A stretch of DNA of 64,000 bases from NCBI GenBank assembly GCA_022592445.1, contig JABYQR010000130.1, positions 47,619-111,618 on the forward strand. The letters run 5' to 3'. Position 1 is the first letter of the stretch, and every line of letters begins with the position of its first letter. Made by a program: the position numbers and the translations under genes. This document shows, piece by piece, positions 56,976-64,000 of the stretch. Origin of the DNA: Cytidiella melzeri (Eukaryota > Basidiomycota > Agaricomycetes > Polyporales > Irpicaceae). The notes below the pieces were generated by a model. The model was not told the origin of the DNA. It searched no databases and worked only from the letters and a program-made list of their open reading frames with translations.

Positions 56976-57092
56976 TCTTATATTCTCACACGGGCACATC
57001 TAACATTCATTTCCTCCTGCCTGCCTTATTCTGTAAGTCCTGCTGCTGCTGTACCAATACCTTTTCTCAGTAGTTTCATACCAGAATCTCCG

Positions 57093-57958
57093 ATGACGCC
57101 GTGGTATGAACACGTCACAATTCCCCAAGACTCCAACTATCAGAGTATGTCTGTCCGCTGAACCTCTCTGTGGCTGCTTTACTCATGCTCCATGTCTCAG
57201 TATTGTTCCGTGATGGGCTGGTTGCCAGCTCGACGCCGGATGGCAAATACGCTATCACGTCTCCCAACATGTCATATGTGCCTGTTCCATGCTGGGGCCA
57301 AGTATCTGTGTCCATGAAAGCAGATGGCAGATTCGGGATGGAGGATCTGCTGCTATGGCCCCAAATATATGATGCAAGTCCGTCGTGCCGGCTGCTCCCG
57401 TGTATGCCGCGGTTTACTCATCCTTGCCACTCCAAAGACGTCTGGGAGACCCTGACACAAGATGACATGCAGATTGCTAGCAGCAACATCCCAGGCATGT
57501 TTATCATGACGCCTGCGAGGCTTGCAACTCTGCGCAAGCATTTGGCAGATCTGCACCATGATCTGGAAGAGCGCGACAAGACAAACCCTCCAAACAGTCA
57601 TCTCCGATGGCTTTACATGCACACCGCAGCCTCCCTCGAATGCCTGTCTATTGTGTCTAGCAGCTGCAATCTTAAACGACAATTTGCAAATTTGGAGCAA
57701 TACTATTGCATGGTTGTGGCGTGCATGACACACAAAAGACTCTTCAGCAATCTTGACTTGACCGCACCCCCTCAAATTGTTTGTCCTGATCTTATGGGAT
57801 GCTTCACTACTTCACCCCTTGTCGCTGCTCACATGTATACTGCTGGCGTACCAGTGTGGTACATGCAACTTGCCGACTCCCTTGTCACGGAGACGAAGCT
57901 CGACGCAACTAAAAGGGACACAATGTGGAAGATGACGAAGAGGTGGTGGCAGGCTTGA
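57093..57958 (+). CDS. Truncated agaricomycete-specific protein gene, 3' end replaced by a solo LTR
   Basis: Exon 57093-57144 (MTPWYEHVTIPQDSNYQ) joins in frame over a 56-nt intron to 57201 onward: ILFRDGLVASSTPDGKYAIT, NMSYVPVPCWGQVSVSMKAD, then EDLLLWPQIYDASPSCRLLP and CMPRFTHPCHSKDVWETLTQ. It continues to LMGCFTTSPLVAAHMYTAGV and PVWYMQLADSL. I recognise this as a large uncharacterised family in agaricomycetes (pattern MGCFT...AGIPVW). At 57883 a solo LTR begins, and the reading runs into it for 25 codons (TETKLDATKRDTMWKMTKRW...) before a stop at 57956-57958. Removing the LTR and one duplication would let the frame continue briefly past 58643 (SSTDIIVSHGG). An upstream first exon may be lost in the minisatellite. 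Probably a pseudogene or truncated gene; function unknown. Confidence 0.55.
57878..57882. repeat. Left 5-bp target-site duplication of solo LTR
   Basis: TCCCT, repeated at 58639-58643. Confidence 0.85.
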
Positions 57959-58638
57959 AGCACAATGCTCTCACCAGCTATCAAACTTTATGCAAGTTGC
58001 TAGCCCAGTAAAGACCAAGTTAGTATTCTGACTACCAGCTATGTAGTACAGAGGGGATTTGCTTACCTAGCCCAGTAAAGACCAAGAGGTCGAGATGGGG
58101 GCTAGGAGCGTACATGCAGCAGTATATATAGACTTCAGGGACCTGCGCACAGACCATGTTGAGGGCAGGCTTTGCAAGAAGCCGTGTGAACAAAGAACAA
58201 AAGAACTACCTAAAGGAGAACAATAGCTATTGTCTAGACCTTGCCAAGAACTCTACCCGTGAGAGAATCTATCTAAAAGGAGACCAAATATTGTATTCCA
58301 TTCCCACACCTGTGAGAACATCCTTCCATAAAGAGAACAATAAGGAAAGAACAAAAGGAGTCCATGTGGACGTCATTTATGACATCAAACCCTAGCTATG
58401 GGCTGAACCATGTGTCTGTAGCCATGTGGTCTTACTTAAGCTAAGTCACATGCCAGTGTGACGTAGTAGCAAGTAATGTGACCGTGTGGAGCGTCTAAGC
58501 CACGTGATACGGGCGCTTAATAGACGTGCAAAGGAGTTTGTGCAGAGAAGGTTGCAACTGAGCTGCAGCCCGGAGTTTGCTAGATAAAAACAAGAGGTAA
58601 ATTGCGAAAATTAAGGGCTAGTCAGGCCATCCATGACA
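57883..58638 (-). mobile_element. Solo LTR (756 bp), same family as the one at 24224
   Basis: On the minus strand it begins TGTCATGGATGGCC and ends CTCCGTGACA, flanked by exact TCCCT duplications (57878-57882 and 58639-58643). It is homologous over its full length to 24224-24980 in opposite orientation, with the same TATATA promoter segment (about 58123-58130) and the doubled CTAGCCCAGTAAAGACCAAG word (about 57999 and 58068). The open frame at 58156-58395 (+) is mirrored in the other LTR and is not a gene. Confidence 0.88.
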
Positions 58639-58660
58639 TCCCTCAGCTCAACCGATATCA

Positions 58661-59392
58661 TTGTTTCTCACGGTGGACTACAACAGCCCAGCAGGGCCTG
58701 AACGTTTTGCGCTGTCACCAGACATGCGTAGTCGGATGCGCAACCTCATTACGCCGAAGCGCGCGCCGGTCCAGGGTCCGCCGAACGTGGCTAACTTCTT
58801 CGAGGCGGAAGGCGAGGTGGTGCTACCGCAAGCAGAGGTCTCTTACATCGATGGGGCCAAATCGAAACGCATCCTACAACTTGGCGATCCATATGAGGCG
58901 TACCTGCGGGCTCTCCCACCAGGCAAAACCGCGGAACCATTCTTGGCGGCTCGCGAGATGCACGCACTCAGGACAGTCCGCGTGGTCATAGCAGGGACCG
59001 AGGAGATCGACGCCATACTGGATCCAGGTTGTCAGATTGTTGCCGCGTCGGAGGCAGTATGTCACGCTTTGGGTTTTACTTATGACCCTACAGTGCGCAT
59101 CAAGATGCAGAGCGCGAACGGCGAAGTTGACAAGTCGCTTGGCCTGGCGCGCAACGTACCCTTTACTATAGGCGACATGACGTTCTATCTACAAGTCCAC
59201 GTAATCCGCCAGACCGCATACGACATCCTTCTAGGGCGGCCCTTCGATGTCATTGCGTTCACGGTCGTGCGCAACTTCGACAATGAGGACCAAACAATTA
59301 CGCTACACTGTCCAAACACGAAAAAGGTTATCACGGTGCCGACGCGACCGCGCAGTCCCGCTCGTTTTCGCCTACCCGAAAAGGATTTTTGA
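58661..59392 (+). CDS. Gypsy gag-pol fragment with retropepsin-like domain
   Basis: Reads PAGPERFALSPDMRSRMRNL, then the protease-like core TVRVVIAGTEEIDAILDPGC, QIVAASEAVCHALGF and HVIRQTAYDILLGRPFDVIA (the ILLGRP element of retropepsins). The active site reads D-P-G where D-S/T-G is usual; this variant is one I know from other basidiomycete elements. The stop TGA at 59390-59392 overlaps the RT frame, which lies in the -1 frame. The start at 58661 is simply the first codon after the break. Confidence 0.75.
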   Translation: MFLTVDYNSPAGPERFALSPDMRSRMRNLITPKRAPVQGPPNVANFFEAEGEVVLPQAEVSYIDGAKSKRILQLGDPYEAYLRALPPGKTAEPFLAAREMHALRTVRVVIAGTEEIDAILDPGCQIVAASEAVCHALGFTYDPTVRIKMQSANGEVDKSLGLARNVPFTIGDMTFYLQVHVIRQTAYDILLGRPFDVIAFTVVRNFDNEDQTITLHCPNTKKVITVPTRPRSPARFRLPEKDF

Positions 59393-60705
59393 GAATCGAG
59401 GATTCGAGCAACACTCGAGGAGATCTCCATAATACCCCTTCCATGACTCCCAAATCTCGTTTCCTCGCCTCTGTGTACACTATGGTTAACTTATACTCTA
59501 CTTGCGACTCTTCTCTTTCGACCGCGCCTACCGACATAACAGATAACGCAAAATTACAGGATATGCTAGCCCAACTTCCCTTTCTCGATCTTATTTCATC
59601 TCTTTCGCCGACCGCCTGGCATACTCTGGGGGCCGAATCTAATGCTATGCGCGACACGTTCGTAGGCGCAAAGAAAAAGTACAAACCCGTACACCTAAAA
59701 GTGAAACCCGTTAAGGCCACGCTGCCTCGCGAGTTTCGCATTGTGCGCGCCATCCAAGGTGACCCGCTCGCGACTATGCCGGTCATCGACTATGCGAACA
59801 TCCCCGACTTTGTGCCTCGAGGACGCTATACCGAGGAACGAATGCGCGAGGTTGACAAGCTCCATGGTGGGGACTTCCTTTGGCCAGAAGAGCGTCGCCT
59901 CTTACACTACTTCTACATGCTACACAACAATGCTTTTGCGTGGTCCGACGACGAGCGAGGCAAGTTTTGCGAGGACTTCTTTCCGCCAGTCGAATTCCCA
60001 GTTATCGATCACATCCCGTGGGTCGAAAGGAACATGCCAATACCGCCAGGGATATACGACAAATGCTGTAGGATCATACGCGAGAAGATGAGGGCAGGGG
60101 TCTACAAACCTTCAAATGCCACTTATCGCTCGCGCTGGTTCTCGGTCGCGAAGAAGTCCGGCGCGCTTCGCATTGTACACTCTTTGGAACCACTAAACCG
60201 CGTCACCATTCAGCACTCGGGAGTCACGCCCATGCCAGACCATCTCGCCGAGAGCTTTGGCGGCCGCGCCTGCGGAGGAATCTTGGACCTGTTCGTGGGC
60301 TACGATAATCGACCGCTTGCGGAATCCTCGCGCGACATGACCACCTTCCAAACGCCTTTCGGCGCGATGCGACTGACTACGCTACCCATGGGCTGGACGA
60401 ACTTGGTGCCAATTTTTCACGAAGACGTTACGCATATCCTACAGCCTGAAATTCCCGACGTCACCATTCCGTATATCGACGACGTGCCCATCAAGGGACC
60501 AGCCGACGAGCGTACGGATCGCGAAGGCAGGCCGACGGTTCTTATTCAAAACCCGGGCATTCACGTCTTTGTGCACAAACACTTCGAGAATTGTAACCGC
60601 GTGGTACAGCGCATGAAATACTGCGGCGGTACGTTTTCTGCATTAAAATCGCTCATTATCGCTCCAGAGATGAACGTCGTGGGGCATCAGGGGACCTTGT
60701 ACTAA
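59389..60705 (+). CDS. Gypsy reverse transcriptase fragment
   Basis: In the -1 frame to the protease frame, overlapping by 4 nt at a run of five T (GATTTTTGA). It includes the pre-RT region (AIQGDPLATMPVIDYANIPD) and RT motifs ERNMPIPPGIYDKCCRIIRE, SRWFSVAKKSGALRIVHSLE, GILDLFVGYDNRPLAESSRD, TTFQTPFGAMRLTTLPMGWT and the catalytic YIDD box in VTIPYIDDVPIKGP (about 60472). It ends prematurely after APEMNVVGH with an aberrant QGTLY and stop. The family would continue into RNase H and integrase. Confidence 0.82.
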   Translation: MRIEDSSNTRGDLHNTPSMTPKSRFLASVYTMVNLYSTCDSSLSTAPTDITDNAKLQDMLAQLPFLDLISSLSPTAWHTLGAESNAMRDTFVGAKKKYKPVHLKVKPVKATLPREFRIVRAIQGDPLATMPVIDYANIPDFVPRGRYTEERMREVDKLHGGDFLWPEERRLLHYFYMLHNNAFAWSDDERGKFCEDFFPPVEFPVIDHIPWVERNMPIPPGIYDKCCRIIREKMRAGVYKPSNATYRSRWFSVAKKSGALRIVHSLEPLNRVTIQHSGVTPMPDHLAESFGGRACGGILDLFVGYDNRPLAESSRDMTTFQTPFGAMRLTTLPMGWTNLVPIFHEDVTHILQPEIPDVTIPYIDDVPIKGPADERTDREGRPTVLIQNPGIHVFVHKHFENCNRVVQRMKYCGGTFSALKSLIIAPEMNVVGHQGTLY

Positions 60706-60985
60706 TTTAAAATAAAAGTACTAGTAGGCTAGCGGGTCCATTGAAGAAAAGCACTAGTAGCTCAGGCGCCATCCTTTAAGAAAAGCTGCTACTAGCTGCT
60801 TTTAAGAAAAGCTTGCTAGTACAATTCAATTATAAAAAACAGATATTACAGTTGGCTACAGTAAAAGAAATACATTCCAAAGCAGTACAGATTTGAGATC
60901 CAATGCTATCCAAAAACGGTACAAATGCCTCCAAGCTGAAAATGCAATATGAATACTACAGGCGGTATAGCGGCAGCCGGCGGGT
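60706..60985. repeat. AT-rich stretch with repeated AAGAAAAGC and CTAGTA words
   Basis: TAAGAAAAGC or GAAGAAAAGC occurs three times (about 60743, 60776 and 60800) with CTAGTAG/GCTACTAGC words of both orientations between. It begins exactly where the Gypsy reading breaks off, so it may be the 3' end of the KDZ element inserted into the Gypsy copy. The other end of that element lies outside the window. Confidence 0.4.
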
Positions 60986-63900
60986 TCAATAATTGTCGGC
61001 GTGGAAATCGTAATCGTCGGCGTATAGATCGTCGTCATCCAGGGTCAGTTCAATAGTAAGAGGATGCACACGGCCGGGGACGAGATCTTCTCCAGGCAAT
61101 TGTTCCGGGTCTGGTACGGGGTCGGGAGCGGGAACAGGGTCGAGAGCACGGGCGGGAGCAGGAGCGGGTGCGGGAGGGGGAGCAGGTGCGGCAGCGGGAG
61201 CGGGAGCGGGTGCTGGTGCGGGTGCGGGTGCGGGTGCGGGTGCGGGTGCGGGTGCGGGTGCGGGTGCGGGTGCGGGAGCAGGAGCAGGAGCGGGAGCAGG
61301 ATCGAGAGCACGGGCAGGTGCGGGAGCGGGAGCGGGAGGGGGAGCGAGAGCAGCAGGGCCTTCATCAGCAGGATTTTCTTGAGCATACATGGGGTATTGC
61401 TGCATGAATTCAAGGGCCCTGTGTTGTAACGGCTCCCACTGGTTGGCCCATCGTATACCCATTTGGGTCTCGGCGTCGGCTTTCATGAACGCATAGGCAC
61501 AGAGGCCTTCGCGTACATCTGCGGGCATGTCGTCCTCGAGGTTCGCGGCTCGATCCATCCACCATTGACTTCTTGAATGGCAAAACGCCACCGCACGGCG
61601 CATTTCCTCGTGGAGGAGGTTGACGGCCTCCCACCACCGAGTAGCTCGCGCGTTTGATTTCGCCCATTCTATCCGAAGACCTAGTGGGCATGCTTAATTA
61701 GCTGGCCGCTCTGTTGTCAAACAGACTCACTCTCTTGGACAATGGGGTCACCGAGGTCTTCTTCAACCCCCGGGTTGTCAAAATCTTCGCGGCCGCCTGG
61801 TGTCAGCCAAATCCAAGAGAAGGTACGACGACCTTCACCAATAGGTGCACCACTTTCGTAAGCACGACCGAGTATACCTTCAATGGGCATGCCAGCCTCC
61901 CGTCGTAAATTGGCGCGGTCAATCTTCTCCTGTTCGGTGAGGACTCGTTCGTTCAGCGAGCGAACATCATCGTCTTTGAGTACTCGCAGGGTCTTTTCCC
62001 AATCGCCTGGGCCACGCAGCTCCAAAAGGGCAGCTCGTGCATGTCGATATCGCTTCGCAGCAGCAAGTGCACGCTTATCGATTGCTGCAAGCCATTGGCG
62101 TCCTCGAGTGTTGGCAGCCTGACCAACAAAATTCTTGATCTTGTATCTGTTGGCGAAGGTGCGTGTCCGAAGGTGACGACGCAAGTCGTTTAGTGCCTCG
62201 TCGGCTTGCGAGCTGCGAAGCTGTTCCTCGATTTGGAGAAGCCTGGCCTCACAGGTGTTTGCTCTGAAGGCGCGAATAGCGGCGGCGGATGGCATGTATA
62301 GCGGAATGTCCTCGGGCTGCTGTGCCACATTGTCATCGACAGAGCCATCGGGTGAGAACCTAACATGCACGTATAATCCAGGCATTTGTGTTTGCTGCTT
62401 GCGCCGAAAATCCATAATCTTCCGACGAATCGCCCGACGACGCTCGTCTCTGCTGAGCTCGGTAAGCACATTACCGAAGGGGATGTTGGCAATGTCGGCC
62501 TGTAGAGCCATCCTTAAAGTAAAGACATCAGCGGGCTGCAAGTACATAGTAACAGCGGCAACTTACTGCATTGTTTCGATCTCAATTCCAAGGCAGAGAA
62601 ACGCGCCGGGTGTTGCGTCCAAGATTAAGCCGCGGGCCCTCATGTCCCGCTCGTCCTCTCGCAAAACGGCAAGGCGTACGTTGTTCAATGTGATTCCTGG
62701 GATACTTTGTCAGTCAGGTATTAATGAGCAGGTACACAATGACTTACTATCATGAGCGGAGACGTATGGACAGGGCCGACGAGAATCAGCCTTCCACTCG
62801 TCCATCATTTGCTCCCAATGCTCCACCGCATCCGGGACGTGCTCTCGCAGTCGAGCGTCGAAAGCTCGCGATTCTTCCCGGTGGGTTTTAGCTTCCTTGC
62901 TGGATTCAGCATGCGACGTGCGAGGAGGTTGGACAGGCCGAGCGTCTTCTTCCAATTGGAGTAGCCGCAGAAGTCGTCTAACAACTCGTGGCGTGAAGCC
63001 TGAGTCATTTCTTTCCCGCTTGGCGCTGCCTTGTTGAGCCAGGACCAGAGACGTTCGATGCCCTCGCCATCGGTGTCCGCCGCACCGTCGGTGTAGTTCA
63101 ATGAAAACGGCCCTTGGCACGAATCCTCGTGGGCACGAATATGACCTTTGGGGACTTTAGCGGTGATGTGCCCTGCGTCAGGTATACCGAGCTGCATGGC
63201 AGGTGGGAAGTTGAGCATCCGGGACCAAAAGAGCTTGAAATACTGACACGCGATGTCGTACGTGATCAGCATATGAAGAGAGACGCCAACGAGGGCTGCG
63301 AGTAGCACATAGTCAACGTTGCACTGTCTGTCCATGCGTCAATACTTTAGGTACAAAGGATGCAATACTGACATACCTTTCACCGCGTTGCAAATCCCCC
63401 ATACCATTTGGCCTCCAGTGCTCGTGCCGACTGCAAGCGACGCCGACCACACCCGTTGCGTTGAGACCCTTCGCTTTCTTCAAGTTCGCAAGCAACATTG
63501 CTTGAAACCCAGCGCACGTACTCATCTGGATAGTGCATATTATTGATTAGCTTGCGGTGTACTACGCGTAGCCACTTACCTCTTCCTGAGTTGCGAACCG
63601 CTTGACGTGACTTAGGTATCCTTGATGCTCCACAAAATAAGCCCACCCAGGGACAAGCAGACGTCGATTGCACTGCTTGACCGATGACGATTCTTGAGGC
63701 GAAAGTTGCAATCTACGGCTATTGTCTGCCAATAGAGATAGCGGAGGTGGTCGGGAACATCTTCAAAGTTTTCTGGTAGGTTTATGCCCGGATGGGGGCA
63801 TGCTCGGCACTGCACAGCGAGCTCTCCCGGCTGCGTCTTCTCGATTTCTTCCGATTTGTAGCCTCGGCCTGCGCGCATCAACATCAGGAGGTTTCGCCAT

Positions 63901-64000
63901 TCCCGGACCATGTTCGTGAACGCTAATTGTCGATCCTAGAAGCGCATAAGCAAATTAATAGCTGTCACAAAAAGAATGGGTCACTTACGGGCAGATCCAG
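60986..64000 (-). CDS. KDZ-type transposase (3' part; 5' end beyond window)
   Basis: The minus-strand gene enters from the right edge and ends at 60986. Exons include LAFTNMVREWRNLLMLMRAG (about 63935-63880), LPENFEDVPDHLRYLYWQTI, AVDCNFRLKNRHRS, and EEMSTCAGFQAMLLANLKKA. Then HMLITYDIACQYFKLFWSRM (about 63280-63220), IPDAGHITAKVPKGHIRAHE and ADTDGEGIERLWSWLNKAAP follow. These are hallmark segments of the Kyakuja-Dileera-Zisupton superfamily common in basidiomycetes. Next come a helical region with heptad-like Leu/Arg spacing, RALEFMQQYPMYAQENPADE, and an Ala-Pro dipeptide tract of about 60 residues encoded by a GC-rich repeat at about 61140-61365. The tail is acidic (TLDDDDLYADDYDFHADNY). 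No stop interrupts the pieces seen, so the copy may be intact. Confidence 0.85.
61140..61365. repeat. GCGGGT/GCGGGA hexanucleotide tract inside the KDZ gene
   Basis: An array of six-base units (plus strand GGTGCG, GGAGCG or GGAGCA variants), purest at about 61205-61275. On the coding strand it gives alternating Ala-Pro, broken by LDPAPA and LDPVPA. The plus strand simultaneously stays open, giving spurious Gly/Cys- or Arg/Val-rich frames. Confidence 0.85.

Larger units (their letters stand above)
58661..60705 (+). mobile_element. Truncated Gypsy-type retrotransposon pol (protease + partial reverse transcriptase)
   Basis: Two overlapping open frames give the end of gag/protease and most of the RT of a Gypsy/Ty3-type element. 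There is no capsid region, RNase H or integrase, and no LTR of its own. The left end meets the gene fragment interrupted by the solo LTR; the right end stops at about 60690, where an AT-rich stretch begins. A fragment, not mobile by itself. Confidence 0.85.

Noticed and set aside
56297..57073. Long open frames on both strands
   Set aside because: They are read-through of a minisatellite whose unit lacks stops; no family motif or codon bias.
61064..61429. Gly/Cys/Arg-rich plus-strand frames
   Set aside because: Shadow of the hexanucleotide repeat that encodes the Ala-Pro tract of the KDZ transposase on the other strand.
1..64000. CRISPR arrays, rRNA, bacterial operons, phage genes
   Set aside because: None seen; spliced genes and repeat content are eukaryotic.

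Overview
The window is nuclear DNA of a filamentous basidiomycete, most likely an agaricomycete of the wood- or litter-decay type. Genes are split by many short introns (about 50-85 nt, GT-AG with a few GC-AG). The gene content fits a plant-debris saprotroph (GH35 beta-galactosidase, CE8 pectinesterase) together with F-box proteins and KDZ, hAT and Gypsy elements. No bacterial, organellar or CRISPR features were seen.

Layout. 0.4-6.5 kb and 14.9-18.1 kb hold copies of one duplicated unit: a decayed amidase-family (GatA-like) gene on the plus strand, converging on a minus-strand gene for a protein with an N-terminal helical domain, a Cys-rich module and ankyrin repeats (NLR-like architecture). 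Two ankyrin genes look intact (1427-3365 and 15369-17321); a third copy (about 5.94-6.49 kb) is a broken remnant. Between the copies lie a J-domain membrane protein (6860-7723), a GH35 beta-galactosidase (8169-12898) and an unrecognised relic. Next come a Ytp1-like membrane protein, a Bet1/Sft1-type SNARE and an F-box protein (18.2-23.05 kb).

23.16-27.74 kb is a 4.58-kb element with about 435-bp terminal inverted repeats and a perfect 9-bp target duplication (Mutator-like, no transposase seen); it carries a younger nested solo LTR. Beside it sits a decayed tandem copy of the UBX-domain gene, followed by the intact gene (28783-30309). 30.6-49.1 kb is mostly ordinary chromosome: a disordered protein, a RanBD-domain protein with a possible N-terminal membrane segment, STT3 (catalytic oligosaccharyltransferase subunit), pectinesterase, a small unknown protein, a KDEL-tagged PDI-like protein and an alpha/beta-hydrolase. 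STT3, the PDI-like protein and the J-domain protein would all act at or near the ER, but they are not an operon or cluster.

49.45-53.73 kb is an apparently complete hAT transposon (8-bp target duplication, matching termini, full transposase reading). 53.7-64 kb is a repeat and transposon-rich block: minisatellites, an agaricomycete-specific gene cut by a solo LTR with a 5-bp target duplication, a truncated Gypsy pol, and a KDZ transposase gene running off the right edge.

Gene models were assembled by eye from reading frames and splice consensus; exon edges are exact where stated and approximate elsewhere. Family assignments rest on recognised motifs, not on a database search.
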